Source: Methyloprofundus sp. (GTDB lineage Bacteria > Pseudomonadota > Gammaproteobacteria > Methylococcales > Methylomonadaceae). From it: 64,000 nucleotides of DNA. Made by a program: the position numbers and the translations under genes. The stretch is from NCBI GenBank assembly GCA_012960135.1, contig DUBW01000045.1, positions 1 through 64,000 of the forward strand, read 5' to 3'. How positions within the stretch are numbered: the first letter of the stretch is position 1; the number at the start of each line of letters is the position of its first letter. Below, in pieces: positions 1-9,572 of the stretch. The notes beneath the pieces were generated by a model. The model had not been told where the DNA came from. It saw only the letters and a list, made by a program, of their open reading frames with translations, and searched no databases.

Positions 1-440
1 GATTACAGGCAATTGATCGATTTTCAGGCCAATCAACGGTAAGAACCTGGTTAGTGGGTATTTTAAAGCACAAAATCATTGACCATTTTAGAAAGTATAA
101 GCGTGAAATGACATCACTTGATGACGATGAAACCGCAGAAGATGTATTAGCTTATCAATTTGACCAGCAAGGAAACTGGAAAATTAATTTGATTGAATGG
201 GGAACTCCCGAAAAAAGCATGGACGATGAACAGTTTTGGCTTACGTTTAATGACTGCCTTTCGCGTTTACCAAAACGTATGGCTGACCTCTTATTATTAC
301 GTGCCGTTGATGGTTTAGAAACTGAAGAGTGTCGTGCTTTATTAGGTTTTGACACTGACAACCAGCTTTGGGTGACCTTATCACGTACTCGCGTAAAACT
401 AAGACAATGTTTGGAAACAAACTGGTTTAGTAAGGAATAA
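1..440 (+). CDS. ECF-type RNA polymerase sigma factor (5' end outside window)
   Basis: The reading frame is open from base 3 and carries sigma region 2 residues (FSGQSTVRTWLVGILKHKI, then DHFRK), so the true start lies upstream of the window and an internal GTG at 54 is not the start. The C-terminal part (LPKRMADLLLLRAVDGLETEE followed by a helix ending RTRVKLRQCLE) fits sigma region 4, which binds the -35 element. It probably directs RNA polymerase to a small regulon. The next gene, 3 bp downstream, is a zinc-finger anti-sigma candidate, the usual arrangement. The signal it responds to cannot be read from this piece. Confidence 0.85.
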   Translation, partial: LQAIDRFSGQSTVRTWLVGILKHKIIDHFRKYKREMTSLDDDETAEDVLAYQFDQQGNWKINLIEWGTPEKSMDDEQFWLTFNDCLSRLPKRMADLLLLRAVDGLETEECRALLGFDTDNQLWVTLSRTRVKLRQCLETNWFSKE

Positions 441-443
441 CTT

Positions 444-701
444 ATGTATAAATGTAAAGAAATAATAGAACTGACATCTAAGCACATGGAGACTTCATTG
501 CCGTGGTATACACGGATGGAAATGAAGGTTCACTACTTAATGTGTAAAACCTGTAACCGCTACGCACAGCAATTGCTGTTTATAAACAAAGCATTAGGGT
601 CATTTGAAAGACATGTGCCTACTAAAAACTGCCAGTTACAAGATGATGCTAAGCAGCGCATCGCTAAAAAAATACGCCAGGTAAAAGAAACTACAGAGTA
701 A
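444..701 (+). CDS. Putative zinc-finger anti-sigma factor
   Basis: This 85-residue protein begins 3 bp after the sigma factor stop, so the two are probably translationally coupled. It contains HYLMCKTCNRY, an H-x3-C-x2-C arrangement as in the zf-HC2/anti-sigma zinc-binding fold, near residues 30-40. No membrane helix is visible, so it would be a soluble anti-sigma protein that holds the upstream sigma factor, possibly redox- or metal-responsive through the Cys pair. Family assignment rests on the motif and the neighbour; the signal is unknown. Confidence 0.7.
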   Translation: MYKCKEIIELTSKHMETSLPWYTRMEMKVHYLMCKTCNRYAQQLLFINKALGSFERHVPTKNCQLQDDAKQRIAKKIRQVKETTE

Positions 702-845
702 TAAAACAGTGGTTTAGTCTTGTTTTCTACAAGGAAATCATATTTTATTTCTTAAAAACATCCTTATCGGTAGAGGTACTTTTTTAATACTTATTAATAA
801 TGGCGATACCTTGCTGGAAGGTAGCTCCCTGATAAATAATCAAAA

Positions 846-1583
846 TTAACTAAACAGTGTCCGGCCACCATCGACAGTTAGAACCTGGCCGGTTGTATAA
901 TCGGCATCATAGATTAAATATCTTATTGCTTTGGCAATCTCATCCGGGTTGCCCATGCTTTGTAATGCTACTTTAGCCTGAATTTCCAGCTTTTTCTGTT
1001 CACCCATTTGATGATCTGGCCATAAAATTGCTCCGGGTGCTATGGCGTTTACTCTTATCTCTGGCGCTAGTTCTTTGGCTAGAATTTTGCTTAAAGCAGC
1101 CAGACCTGCTTTGGCAATACTATACACAGGGAAGCCTGGTAATCCCTTATCCGCATGAATATCGATGATATTTATCACGCTCCCGTGCTTACTCTTTAAT
1201 ATTGGTGAAAGCGCCTGAATTAAAAAAAAGGGGGATTTCAAATTACTTCCGAGTAACTCATCCCATTGACCTTCTGTTACTTCGCTCAGTTCGGTGGCAT
1301 AGAACGCCGAAGCATTATTTATTAATACATCGATACCTCCCCATGCCTGTGTAGCAATTTCAGCCAGCGATTGTAACTCTTGCATATCCAGCAGATCTGC
1401 CTGAAAAATTCGTACTGAATCTGGTCTTTGCTGATTAAGTTCACCGGCTAGTTCTTGGGCGGCTGTAGCAGAAGTGCGGTAATGCAATAGGATATTTGCG
1501 CCCTGCTCATGCAAGTATCTTACACAATGCGCGCCGACCCTTTTGGCGGCTCCGGTAATTAATATAGTTTTCCTAGGTGTCAT
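846..1583 (-). CDS. Pteridine reductase-like short-chain dehydrogenase/reductase
   Basis: The 245-residue protein is a classical SDR: the nucleotide-binding loop near residues 9-17 reads TGAAKRVG, the variant typical of pteridine reductases (PTR1/FolM-like), followed by NNASAF, the catalytic YSIAK near residue 155 and a C-terminal VDGGRTL. Pteridine reductases use NADPH to reduce dihydropterins to tetrahydropterins; a general SDR role cannot be excluded. Its ATG overlaps the stop of the upstream DUF3465 gene by 4 bp, indicating a two-gene operon. Confidence 0.8.
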   Translation of the reverse strand: MTPRKTILITGAAKRVGAHCVRYLHEQGANILLHYRTSATAAQELAGELNQQRPDSVRIFQADLLDMQELQSLAEIATQAWGGIDVLINNASAFYATELSEVTEGQWDELLGSNLKSPFFLIQALSPILKSKHGSVINIIDIHADKGLPGFPVYSIAKAGLAALSKILAKELAPEIRVNAIAPGAILWPDHQMGEQKKLEIQAKVALQSMGNPDEIAKAIRYLIYDADYTTGQVLTVDGGRTLFS

Positions 1584-2038
1584 TGATAAGTTCTACCATT
1601 GTGTTTGAGCCAGCCTGATTCATGGTAGTTTCCAGGATTTTTATGCGTCCAGTGGATCACGCCACCCCTAGCATTCCATTCGTATTCACCGTTAAACTCG
1701 ACTGTAGCGCCTTTTTTTAAGTCTTCAATTTTAGGCGCTAGATCGATGTTATGTGCTACGAGCACTGTTAATCCGGGGGCAACCCGTAGAATAAATTTTT
1801 GGTGTCTGGAGCCTTTTAGATCGTCGCGTACAGATTTTACCACGATACCTGAGCCTTGAACCTGAAGATCGCTTTGCTCTTGCTTGTAGGCCCGTTTTAG
1901 AGCGATATTATCAGTAGCGGCCTTTTTTGTAGTTTCAAAGTCTTGGAGTATATCTTCCGGCGCTGAAATATCTTGCTGCTGATAGGCCTCGACCGCAAAT
2001 AATACGCCTGTTATTAATAGTATAAGAAGTTTTTTCAT
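1580..2038 (-). CDS. DUF3465 domain secreted protein
   Basis: A 152-residue protein with an N-terminal hydrophobic signal sequence (MKKLLILLITGVLFAVEAY). The C-terminal half (HQKFILRV, NGEYEWNARGGVIHWTHKN, then GWLKHNGRTYQ) matches the DUF3465 family of periplasmic or extracellular proteins of unknown biochemical role. It overlaps the pteridine reductase start by 4 bp, so the two are co-translated, but no functional link is known to me. The first 50 residues after the signal peptide are charged and look like a linker. Confidence 0.7.
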   Translation of the reverse strand: MKKLLILLITGVLFAVEAYQQQDISAPEDILQDFETTKKAATDNIALKRAYKQEQSDLQVQGSGIVVKSVRDDLKGSRHQKFILRVAPGLTVLVAHNIDLAPKIEDLKKGATVEFNGEYEWNARGGVIHWTHKNPGNYHESGWLKHNGRTYQ

Positions 2039-2145
2039 GATCGATGCAAATTAGAATTCGGAGTTGAACTATTGTCCACATCTTACTTAGCTGCACTATT
2101 TCCCGTATTGCGCTAACTTCATACGGGCTAAACTCACCATAGTAC

Positions 2146-2898
2146 CTAGCCAGAACCTAAACGTCGCTGACCACTTTTCCTGACAAATAAACGCGAAAAT
2201 AGTAGACCGGTTTCAAATAATAGCCAGATAGGAACGGCTAACAAGGTCTGAGAAATAGCATCAGGCGGCGTTAAAAACATGCCTATAATAAATGCTCCAA
2301 CAATAATATAAGGACGTTTTTCTGCCAATTGCTGTGGGGTAAAAATACCTACCCATACCAGTACTATGGTCACGATGGGCACTTCAAACGCCATGCCAAA
2401 CGCAAAGAACATCGTCAATACGAAATCCAGGTATTTGGCGATGTCGGTCATGACTGTCACTCCTTCAGGAGCTGCCGATGTCAAAAAACCAAATACTAAA
2501 GGAAATACTACAAAATAGGCAAATACCATGCCCAATGCAAATAACAGCGTACTGGCTATTAATAATGGTGCAATCATGCGCCGCTCGTGGGCATAGAGAC
2601 CAGGCGCGACAAAAGCCCAAAACTGGTACAAAATCACCGGGATAGCAATAAATATTGAGGCAACTAATACCAGTTTAAACGGCGTCAAGAAAGGTGAGAC
2701 GACATCAATAGCCACCATAGAAGTATCTTCTGGCAAAAATTGCATCAGCGGTTTGGCCAAAAAACTATAGATCTCATTTGCAAATGGGGTCATTGCCAGA
2801 AAAACCAGCAAGACACTCAATACAACTTTTAATAAGCGATTGCGTAACTCAACCAGATGCGAGATTAGCGGCTGTTCCTGCTCTTCATTCTCCGCCAT
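2146..2898 (-). CDS. tatC: Sec-independent protein translocase subunit TatC
   Basis: TatC is the polytopic receptor of the twin-arginine translocase, which exports folded proteins carrying an RR signal. The sequence starts MAENEEQEQPLISHLVELRN, the classical TatC amino end, and has six hydrophobic segments, with the conserved YQFWAFVAPGLYAHE and PPDAISQ. I prefer the ATG at 2898 over an ATG 10 codons upstream, because family members begin just before the SHL.ELR motif; this start overlaps the tatB end by 14 bp. Order tatA-tatB-tatC on the minus strand gives a complete Tat system. Confidence 0.95.
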   Translation of the reverse strand: MAENEEQEQPLISHLVELRNRLLKVVLSVLLVFLAMTPFANEIYSFLAKPLMQFLPEDTSMVAIDVVSPFLTPFKLVLVASIFIAIPVILYQFWAFVAPGLYAHERRMIAPLLIASTLLFALGMVFAYFVVFPLVFGFLTSAAPEGVTVMTDIAKYLDFVLTMFFAFGMAFEVPIVTIVLVWVGIFTPQQLAEKRPYIIVGAFIIGMFLTPPDAISQTLLAVPIWLLFETGLLFSRLFVRKSGQRRLGSG

Positions 2899-3190
2899 GC
2901 TTTTCTTTATCCGTCTGTTCTTTAGCATCTAAAAAATGTTCAACCCGATCATTCAAACCCAGACTGTTGGTCATAGAATCAATCTTCGCCTGCTGCTCCT
3001 TCAATAATTGCCTTAATTCTTCTTCCTTCAGCTCTTCCTTTATTTCTTCTTTGACTGACGTAACCATATGCCGGGTTTTACCAACCCAGAAACCTGCAAT
3101 ACGGGCAACTTTAGGCAGTTTTTCAGGCCCAATGACCAGCAGACTTACCAAGCCGATTAAACCAAGCTCCCAAAATCCAATATCAAACAT
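2885..3190 (-). CDS. tatB: Sec-independent protein translocase subunit TatB
   Basis: The protein of 101 residues has one N-terminal membrane helix (MFDIGFWELGLIGLVSLLVI), the conserved GPEKLP hinge and a long charged amphipathic region rich in E and K. That is the TatB layout; TatB partners TatC to recognise twin-arginine signal peptides. It lies between tatA (3 bp upstream) and tatC (overlapping). At 101 residues it is on the short side for TatB. Confidence 0.93.
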   Translation of the reverse strand: MFDIGFWELGLIGLVSLLVIGPEKLPKVARIAGFWVGKTRHMVTSVKEEIKEELKEEELRQLLKEQQAKIDSMTNSLGLNDRVEHFLDAKEQTDKEKHGGE

Positions 3191-3193
3191 AGG

Positions 3194-3430
3194 TTAGACT
3201 TTATCTTGTTCTTGCTTTTTGTCCGCCTCAGCTGAATCGATGACATCCGCGTCTATAATATTTTCATCTTGGTCTTCAAGGTTTTTATCTTCTTCACCAT
3301 CTTTCATCGCCGAGCGAAAACCTTTTACCGCACCACCTAAGTCGCCTCCCATATTACGCAGGCGCTTAGTGCCAAATAAAACGATCACAATAACTAATAC
3401 AATTAATAACTGAGTTACACTGATTCCCAT
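3194..3430 (-). CDS. tatA: Sec-independent protein translocase subunit TatA
   Basis: This 78-residue protein has the TatA architecture: a short membrane helix ([15 protein letters not shown]), the [14 protein letters not shown] hinge and an amphipathic helix with [11 protein letters not shown], then an acidic tail. TatA oligomerises to form the export passage. It follows hisE by 17 bp and precedes tatB by 3 bp, so the tat genes may be transcribed from the his operon as well as their own promoter. Confidence 0.95.
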   Translation of the reverse strand: MGISVTQLLIVLVIVIVLFGTKRLRNMGGDLGGAVKGFRSAMKDGEEDKNLEDQDENIIDADVIDSAEADKKQEQDKV

Positions 3431-3447
3431 AATAATTCCTCTCGTGA

Positions 3448-3765
3448 TTATTTCTGACGTTGCGCTTTCTCTTCCAGCCCTGACAAGCCAAAACGTCGCT
3501 GTAATTCATTTAATACATCATCCGGGTGCAAGCCCTGCTCAGCAAGTAATACCATACAATGAAACCATAAATCTGCCATTTCATAAATGATTTGCTCTTT
3601 ATTTCCATCTTTTGCCGCTATTACTGTCTCGGTCGCTTCTTCACCAATTTTCTTTAAAATGCTATCTAAGCCTTTAGCATACAGACTCGCCACATAAGAT
3701 GAATCCGCTGCTTCTTGCTTACGCTGTTCTAAAACAGTGGCTAATTCGGTTAACACTTGACTCAT
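3448..3765 (-). CDS. hisE: Phosphoribosyl-ATP pyrophosphatase
   Basis: HisE hydrolyses phosphoribosyl-ATP to phosphoribosyl-AMP, the second step of histidine biosynthesis. The 105-residue protein shows the all-alpha NTP-pyrophosphohydrolase motifs [16 protein letters not shown] and [13 protein letters not shown], whose acidic residues bind Mg2+. It is a stand-alone HisE, separated from hisI by a hairpin repeat, rather than the HisIE fusion of enterics. It is the last his gene before tatABC. Confidence 0.95.
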   Translation of the reverse strand: MSQVLTELATVLEQRKQEAADSSYVASLYAKGLDSILKKIGEEATETVIAAKDGNKEQIIYEMADLWFHCMVLLAEQGLHPDDVLNELQRRFGLSGLEEKAQRQK

Positions 3766-3781
3766 TCTTACTCTCTGTAAT

Positions 3782-3842
3782 GCGGACTTTGGTCCGCTAA
3801 CCCTATATCAATGCAATATTAGCGAACTAAAGTCCGCTCTAC
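3782..3842. repeat. Dispersed hairpin repeat (GCGGACTTTAGTCCGC type)
   Basis: Bases 3782-3799 and 3820-3842 form an inverted repeat: GCGGACTTTGGTCCGCTA against the reverse complement of an arm that ends AGTCCGCTCTAC. Near-identical hairpins occur at 39587 and 41677, and related ones elsewhere in this window. It sits between hisI and hisE in a transcribed gap. Confidence 0.8.
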
Positions 3843-3850
3843 AATGTATC

Positions 3851-4240
3851 TTATTTTTTATATATCTCGGCTGGATCTCTTAAAACCGGTGAGTTTTCTT
3901 TCCAGACATTCTTTTCCAGAGTTCGATAAAAACAGCTTTCTCGCCCGGTATGACAAGAAATCCCGCCTTCTTGCTCTATTTCCAGCAACAACACATCTTC
4001 ATCGCAATCCACTGAAATAGACACAATTTTTTGCTTGTTACCCGACTCCTCACCTTTACGCCATAATTTTTGTCGTGAGCGTGACCAATAAACAGCATAG
4101 CCACTTGCCTGTGATAACGCCACCGATTCACGGTTCATCCAGGCAAACATAACAACTTTCCCTGTATCTGCCTGCTGGGCAATAACCGGAACTAAGCCCT
4201 CTTCCGTCCAGCGTATCTCATCTAGCCATAACTCATTCAT
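3851..4240 (-). CDS. hisI: Phosphoribosyl-AMP cyclohydrolase
   Basis: HisI opens the adenine ring of phosphoribosyl-AMP, the third step of histidine synthesis. The 129-residue protein carries the metal-binding stretch [10 protein letters not shown] (Mg2+) and the zinc-ligand region [11 protein letters not shown]. Its start overlaps the end of hisF by 4 bp (ATGA type), which couples their translation. It is monofunctional; the pyrophosphatase is the separate hisE. Confidence 0.96.
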   Translation of the reverse strand: MNELWLDEIRWTEEGLVPVIAQQADTGKVVMFAWMNRESVALSQASGYAVYWSRSRQKLWRKGEESGNKQKIVSISVDCDEDVLLLEIEQEGGISCHTGRESCFYRTLEKNVWKENSPVLRDPAEIYKK

Positions 4241-5013
4241 GTTAGACGAACTTCTATGCCTTCGGCTTGCATATATTCTTTCGCTTCCTGCACGCTATAT
4301 TCTGCAAAATGAAAAATACTTGCGGCTAACACCGCGTCGGCTTTACCTTCTTTTACCCCATCTACCAAATGTGCTAATTTTCCGACACCTCCGGAGGCAA
4401 TTACTGGCACAGAAACCGCTTCACTAACTGTTCGTGTTAGTTCTAAATCAAAGCCAATTTTAGTCCCATCTCTATCCATGCTGGTTAATAATATCTCACC
4501 TGCCCCATAGTCGACCATTTTAATTGCCCATTCTATGGCATCAATACCCGTCCCTTTACGCCCACCATGGGTAAATATTTCCCAGCGATCAGACTCACCT
4601 GTAGCGCTGACTTTTTTAGCATCAATGGCGACTACAATACATTGTGAACCAAATTTTTCGGCGGCTTGTTTGACAAATTCAGGATTAAATACGGCGGCAC
4701 TATTAATACCGACTTTATCTGCACCGGCATTTAGCATACAACGTATATCTTCCAATTTTCTAATGCCACCGCCGACAGTTAACGGAATAAAAACTTCACT
4801 GGCTACCTGTTCGACGACATGCACGATAGTATCGCGATTATCATGCGTAGCGGTAATATCCAGAAAGGTAATTTCATCCGCACCTTCTCTGTCATAACGC
4901 CGTGCGACTTCAACAGGATCACCCGCATCACGGATATCGACAAATTTTACGCCTTTTACTACCCGACCATTATCAACATCCAGACATGGGATAATACGCT
5001 TAGCTAAACTCAT
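4237..5013 (-). CDS. hisF: Imidazole glycerol phosphate synthase, cyclase subunit
   Basis: HisF is the (beta-alpha)8 barrel that uses ammonia from HisH to convert PRFAR to imidazole glycerol phosphate and AICAR. The 258 residues show the two-fold repeated barrel with catalytic Asp in [15 protein letters not shown] and the second Asp in [12 protein letters not shown], plus phosphate-binding VGGGIRK and ASGGVGK. It lies 9 bp after hisA and overlaps hisI. Confidence 0.97.
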   Translation of the reverse strand: MSLAKRIIPCLDVDNGRVVKGVKFVDIRDAGDPVEVARRYDREGADEITFLDITATHDNRDTIVHVVEQVASEVFIPLTVGGGIRKLEDIRCMLNAGADKVGINSAAVFNPEFVKQAAEKFGSQCIVVAIDAKKVSATGESDRWEIFTHGGRKGTGIDAIEWAIKMVDYGAGEILLTSMDRDGTKIGFDLELTRTVSEAVSVPVIASGGVGKLAHLVDGVKEGKADAVLAASIFHFAEYSVQEAKEYMQAEGIEVRLT

Positions 5014-5022
5014 GACATACCT

Positions 5023-5757
5023 TTAAGAAAATGACTCGGCAAGTTTTTCTGCCGCGGCAAAATCCAGCGTACCTTCATAGATGGCGCGCCCAGTAATTGC
5101 GCCCATAATACCATCATCAGCAACAGCTCCCAGCGCATATATATCATCCATATTAGTAATTCCTCCAGAAGCTATCACCGGAATATTAATGGCGCGTGCC
5201 AATTTTGCTGTCGCTTCAACATTAACCCCTTGCATCATGCCATCGCGGGAAATATCAGTATAAATAATAGACTCAACGCCATGCTCTTCAAATTTTTGCG
5301 CCAGGTCGATAACATCATGATTGGATAATTTGGACCAGCCATCTATTGCTACCTTGCCATCTTTTGCATCTAAACCCACAATGATATGCCCGGGAAACTC
5401 AATCGCCATATCGCGCACAAAACGTGGCTCTCTGACCGCTTTAGTGCCAATAATAACGTACTTTACACCCGCTTCTAAATAGCCTTGTATCGTATCTTCA
5501 TCGCGTATGCCACCACCAATTTGCACCGGCACATCAGGATAGGCTTCGACAATTTGATGAATAATATCAGCATTTCTAGGCTTCCCCGCAAATGCACCGT
5601 CTAAATCAACCAGATGTATACGCCTGGCACCAGCGTCAACCCAGCGTCCAGCAACTTCTACCGGATTATCTGAAAAGACCGTATCATCTTCCATTCGGCC
5701 CTGCCGCAAGCGCACACATTTACCGTCTTTTAAGTCAATGGCGGGTATTAACAACAT
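5023..5757 (-). CDS. hisA: ProFAR isomerase (HisA)
   Basis: HisA performs the Amadori isomerisation of ProFAR to PRFAR. The 244-residue barrel has the catalytic pair [15 protein letters not shown] (Asp8) and [10 protein letters not shown] (Asp near 129), and phosphate-binding IGGGIRD and ASGGITN. It is a paralogue of the adjacent hisF and sits between hisH and hisF in the standard order. Confidence 0.97.
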   Translation of the reverse strand: MLLIPAIDLKDGKCVRLRQGRMEDDTVFSDNPVEVAGRWVDAGARRIHLVDLDGAFAGKPRNADIIHQIVEAYPDVPVQIGGGIRDEDTIQGYLEAGVKYVIIGTKAVREPRFVRDMAIEFPGHIIVGLDAKDGKVAIDGWSKLSNHDVIDLAQKFEEHGVESIIYTDISRDGMMQGVNVEATAKLARAINIPVIASGGITNMDDIYALGAVADDGIMGAITGRAIYEGTLDFAAAEKLAESFS

Positions 5758-5798
5758 TTTTTAAGCCTCTATTTTTATAAAAATATGAATAATGTAAA

Positions 5799-6440
5799 TC
5801 AGGACTGACCATCCCAATGTAAAAAGTTTTTCAGTAGTTGCAAACCCACCGTCTGACTTTTTTCCGGGTGAAACTGTACGGCAAAGACATTATCCTTTGC
5901 TATGGCACAGGTAAATGCCTGTGGATATTCCGTAGTTGCTGCAATAGCAGCGTCATCATCAGGCTGTGCATAATAACTATGCACAAAGTAGAAACGGCTG
6001 TCCTGCGTTATATCCTGCCACAATGAATGCTGATTTTGCTGCACTTTATTCCAGCCCATATGTGGAATTTTTAATTTTTGCCCTTCTACATCCTGCATAT
6101 CTTTTGCAAAATGTATCACTTTACCTGGAATCAAGTTTAAGCAATCAGTTCCACCATTTTCTTCGCTAGTAGATAACAAGGCCTGCATACCGAGACAAAT
6201 CCCTAGCAATGGCTTGCTTTGTGCCACTTCAGTAATCACTTCAGTGAGTTCAGCGGCTTGCACAGCATGCATACAATCGCGTATTGCACCGACACCAGGA
6301 AATACCACGCGGTCAGCGGCTAAGATGGATTGTTTATCAGAGACAACACGCACATCAACTTCGGGAGATGCGTGTTGCAGGGCTTTAGCAATGGAGTGCA
6401 GATTGCCCATGCCATAATCTATAACTGCTACGGAAGACAT
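5799..6440 (-). CDS. hisH: Imidazole glycerol phosphate synthase, glutaminase subunit
   Basis: HisH is the class I glutamine amidotransferase that feeds ammonia to HisF. In this 213-residue protein the nucleophile elbow is GICLGMQALL, and the catalytic His-Glu pair is in VQFHPEKS near the C-terminus. The N-terminus (VIDYGMGNLHSI) is typical. It follows hisB after a 120-bp gap that contains a short palindrome. Confidence 0.97.
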   Translation of the reverse strand: MSSVAVIDYGMGNLHSIAKALQHASPEVDVRVVSDKQSILAADRVVFPGVGAIRDCMHAVQAAELTEVITEVAQSKPLLGICLGMQALLSTSEENGGTDCLNLIPGKVIHFAKDMQDVEGQKLKIPHMGWNKVQQNQHSLWQDITQDSRFYFVHSYYAQPDDDAAIAATTEYPQAFTCAIAKDNVFAVQFHPEKSQTVGLQLLKNFLHWDGQS

Positions 6441-6537
6441 TTGAATTTGTAAGTAAGTCGATTAAAAAATATTAAAAACCAAAGGTAAACCCAGAGAACC
6501 AGGGTGTCGGATCTAACCTACACAACTCAATCCCCAT

Positions 6538-6553
6538 GTAGGCTAAAGCCTAC
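6538..6553. repeat. Short palindrome between hisB and hisH
   Basis: GTAGGCTAAAGCCTAC is a 16-bp palindrome with two mismatched centre bases. Its GGCTAAAGCC core resembles the half-sites of the longer dispersed hairpins in this window. It may be a reduced copy of that family. Confidence 0.5.
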
Positions 6554-6560
6554 TCCCCAG

Positions 6561-7154
6561 CTACAAAACACCTTTTGTAGAGGGCATAATCCCTGCCATA
6601 CGCGGGTCTTCTGTCATGGCCATACGTACAGCGCGGCCCATGGCTTTAAACACAGTTTCCGCAACATGGTGAGCATTGATACCTTTCAAATTATCAATAT
6701 GCAAGCTGACACCCGCATGATTAACAAAGCCCTGGAAGAATTCACGGAATAAATCGACATCAAAGCTGCCGATCATTGCGCGCTTAAATTCAACTTCATA
6801 ATGCAGCCCCGGACGTCCTGAAAAATCCACCACAACGCGTGACAAAGCTTCATCCAATGGGACGTAGGCATGACCATAGCGAAACAGGCCTTTTTTATCA
6901 CCCAAAGCCTGGGCAAATGCTTTGCCCAGCGTAATGCCGACATCCTCTACCGTATGATGGTCATCAATCTGTAAATCGCCTTTACAAACGATATCCATAT
7001 CGATTAAACCGTGCCGCGCAATTTGATCCAGCATATGCTCTAAAAAAGGCACACCGGTATCAAATTTCGCCTTACCTGTCCCATCCAGGTCTATACTGAC
7101 ACTGATTTTTGTTTCCAGTGTGTTGCGCTCAACACTTGCGATTCTATTTGTCAT
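6561..7154 (-). CDS. hisB: Imidazoleglycerol-phosphate dehydratase
   Basis: HisB removes water from imidazole glycerol phosphate to give imidazole acetol phosphate. The 197-residue enzyme is the monofunctional form without the HisN phosphatase domain. It has the Mn2+-binding motifs [24 protein letters not shown] and, in the second half, [16 protein letters not shown]. It is the first his gene of this cluster; hisG, hisD and hisC are not in the window. Confidence 0.97.
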   Translation of the reverse strand: MTNRIASVERNTLETKISVSIDLDGTGKAKFDTGVPFLEHMLDQIARHGLIDMDIVCKGDLQIDDHHTVEDVGITLGKAFAQALGDKKGLFRYGHAYVPLDEALSRVVVDFSGRPGLHYEVEFKRAMIGSFDVDLFREFFQGFVNHAGVSLHIDNLKGINAHHVAETVFKAMGRAVRMAMTEDPRMAGIMPSTKGVL

Positions 7155-7159
7155 ATGTG

Positions 7160-7271
7160 TTATCGTTCCCGCTCTGCGTGGGAATGCCTCCGTTGATGCT
7201 CCCGCGCCCTATATACGACGCGGATGCGTCGCTAACGGCGTTCCCACACGGAGCGTGGGAACGCCGTTAGC
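7160..7271. repeat. GTTCCCAC-type palindromic repeat pair between hisB and typA
   Basis: Bases 7231-7247 and 7255-7271 are perfect 17-bp inverted arms (GCTAACGGCGTTCCCAC and its complement) around a 7-base loop. A second, diverged copy of the inner sequence lies at about 7160-7187 in inverted orientation, so the whole segment can fold on itself. The element starts 8 bp after the typA stop. There is no T-run after the stem in typA orientation, so I treat it as a repeat that may still slow transcription, not a classical terminator. Confidence 0.75.
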
Positions 7272-7278
7272 TGAATGA

Positions 7279-9084
7279 TTACTTCGAACGCTTACGGTCG
7301 ACTTCGGTCAATAAAATTTTACGTAAGCGAATTGACTTAGGGGTTACTTCAACCAATTCATCATCACTGATAAATTCCAAAGCCTGTTCTAGAGTCATCT
7401 TTTGAATCTTGGCACAGGTTAAACTTTCATCCGTACCCGAAGCACGCACGTTCGTTAATGGCTTAGGTTTAGTTGGATTTACCACTAAGTCATTAGTGCG
7501 GGAATGAATACCCACTAATTGCCCTTCGTATATTTCATCCCCATTGACCACTAACAACTCACCACGAGCCTGTAGCGGATGCAAAGAATAATCAACCGCC
7601 TTGCCTTTTGCCATAGAAACCAATACGCCACGAACACGCAGGCCAACACTGCCTTCTTTTACCGGACCATAATGATCAAACACATGGTAGAACAAGCCGG
7701 AGCCTGAGGTTGATGTTAAGAATTCAGTTTGAAAACCTAGTAATCCACGCGAGGGAACTATATATTCCAGACGAATACGTCCTTTACCATCGGGCACCAT
7801 ATCTTTCAGGTCACCTTTACGATCACCTAATTTCTCCATGATCGTACCTTGATGCTGTTCTTCCACCTCAATCGTTACATACTCATAAGGCTCGGATTTA
7901 ACGCCATCAACTTCCTTGATAATCACTTCAGGACGGGAAACACCCATTTCAAAGCCTTCCCGACGCATGTTCTCGATTAGTACCGATAAATGCAATTCAC
8001 CCCGACCCGAAACTTTAAATTTATCAGGATCGTCAGTTGGATCTACACGTAAAGCGACATTATGCTGTAATTCCTTATCTAAACGATCACTAATCTGGCG
8101 TGTGGTAATAAATTTTCCTTCTTTACCGGCAAACGGTGAGTTATTCACCTGAAAAGTCATGCTAACTGTTGGCTCGTCAATTGATAATGCAGGTAAGGCT
8201 TCAATATTATCAGGATCGCACAGTGTTTCTGAAATCTGCAGATTTTCAATACCACAGAAAGCGATAATATCGCCGGCACCTGCTGATTCCACTTCAACCC
8301 GTTCCAGACCATCAAAGCCATATAATTTCAGCATCCGGCCACTACGCGTTTTGCCTTCAATATCAATTAATGTTAATTGCATGTTGCGCTTTACTGAACC
8401 GCGCTGAATACGTCCCACACCTATAATACCGACATAGGAATTGTAATCCAGACTGATCACCTGCATTTGAAATGGCCCATCAATATCGACAGCCGGTGGA
8501 GCAACTTTTTCCACTACGGTTTCAAATAATGGCGTCATATCACCACCGGATACATCTGCTTCCAGACCTGCATATCCATTTATAGCTGAGGCATACACGA
8601 TAGGAAAATCTAACTGCTCATCCGTTGCACCTAAATTATCAAATAAGTCAAAGGTCTGATCGACAACCCAGTCAGGTCGAGCCCCAGGGCGATCAACTTT
8701 ATTAATAACCACTATCGGCTTTAGACCCAAAGCAAATGCTTTTTTAGTTACAAAACGCGTTTGTGGCATAGGGCCATCGACGGCATCAACCAATAACAAA
8801 ACAGAATCAACCATCGATAAAACACGTTCAACCTCACCACCGAAGTCAGCATGTCCTGGGGTATCAACAATATTAATATGATAGCCATTCCAGTCTATAG
8901 CTGTGTTTTTTGCCAAAATGGTAATACCGCGCTCTTTTTCAAGATCATTAGAGTCCATCATCCTCTCAGATAACTGCTCATGTTCTGAGAACGTGCCAGA
9001 CTGCTCTAATAATTTATCAACTAGAGTTGTTTTACCATGATCAACGTGAGCAATAATGGCTATATTTCTTAATTTTTCTATCAC
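7279..9084 (-). CDS. typA: Ribosome-associated GTPase TypA/BipA
   Basis: BipA is an EF-G-like translational GTPase that binds 70S ribosomes, acts in 50S assembly and matters in stress or cold growth. The 601 residues contain G1 [16 protein letters not shown]3 [15 protein letters not shown] and G4 NKVDRPGA, followed by the EF-G-like domains and the BipA-specific C-terminal domain (ending [16 protein letters not shown]). Length and motifs are complete. It stands alone between hairpin repeats and the rhodanese operon. Confidence 0.97.
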   Translation of the reverse strand: MIEKLRNIAIIAHVDHGKTTLVDKLLEQSGTFSEHEQLSERMMDSNDLEKERGITILAKNTAIDWNGYHINIVDTPGHADFGGEVERVLSMVDSVLLLVDAVDGPMPQTRFVTKKAFALGLKPIVVINKVDRPGARPDWVVDQTFDLFDNLGATDEQLDFPIVYASAINGYAGLEADVSGGDMTPLFETVVEKVAPPAVDIDGPFQMQVISLDYNSYVGIIGVGRIQRGSVKRNMQLTLIDIEGKTRSGRMLKLYGFDGLERVEVESAGAGDIIAFCGIENLQISETLCDPDNIEALPALSIDEPTVSMTFQVNNSPFAGKEGKFITTRQISDRLDKELQHNVALRVDPTDDPDKFKVSGRGELHLSVLIENMRREGFEMGVSRPEVIIKEVDGVKSEPYEYVTIEVEEQHQGTIMEKLGDRKGDLKDMVPDGKGRIRLEYIVPSRGLLGFQTEFLTSTSGSGLFYHVFDHYGPVKEGSVGLRVRGVLVSMAKGKAVDYSLHPLQARGELLVVNGDEIYEGQLVGIHSRTNDLVVNPTKPKPLTNVRASGTDESLTCAKIQKMTLEQALEFISDDELVEVTPKSIRLRKILLTEVDRKRSK

Positions 9085-9179
9085 TTTATTTATACTGTAT
9101 TAATGGATGTTATGTTCTCAGTGTTGAAAACATCGATGTTTTTTAATTCTTGGTATCGCTTATACAACTTAGACGTAGC

Positions 9180-9572
9180 TTATGATTGCTCCCATGGCAA
9201 ACGAGCATTGCGCCAGCCACCCAGATTACCACGGTGCTTATGCACATCCAGCTCGCCTTCAAAGCCTTCAACGACGTTGACTACATGTCTAAACCCTGCT
9301 TCCTGCAAGACTTCCGCAGCCACTACTGAGCGTGAACCACTACGACATAACAACAGGACACGGCAGGAATTATCACCCACCGCTTGTTTTACTTGCTCTA
9401 CAAAATCAGGATTAACCTGCCAGTCAGGCGCTTCTTTCCAGGGCACATGCACTGCATTAACAGGATGCCCAACAAAATCATGCTCTACCTTGGTGCGTAC
9501 ATCAATCATGACAGCCGATGAATTGGCCTGCATTAAATCCCATGATTGTTGCGGTGTTAAATTTTCTATCAT
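9180..9572 (-). CDS. Rhodanese-like sulfurtransferase
   Basis: This 130-residue single-domain rhodanese has the active-site loop LLCRSGSRSVVAAEVL, with Cys as the persulfide carrier, and MIDVRTKVEHDFVGHPVNAVHVPW, the usual N-terminal motif. Such proteins move sulfane sulfur to acceptors. Its start overlaps the end of the upstream methyltransferase gene by 4 bp, so the two are co-translated. The physiological acceptor is unknown. No signal peptide is present, so it acts in the cytoplasm. Confidence 0.9.
   Translation of the reverse strand: MIENLTPQQSWDLMQANSSAVMIDVRTKVEHDFVGHPVNAVHVPWKEAPDWQVNPDFVEQVKQAVGDNSCRVLLLCRSGSRSVVAAEVLQEAGFRHVVNVVEGFEGELDVHKHRGNLGGWRNARLPWEQS

Noticed and set aside
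155..487. 110-codon reading frame on the minus strand opposite the sigma factor
   Set aside because: It lies antisense to a clear sigma-factor frame, and the translation has no family-like features.
7231..7271. Rho-independent terminator after typA
   Set aside because: The stem is perfect but no T-run follows in typA direction, and a diverged copy lies next to it; treated as a repeat.
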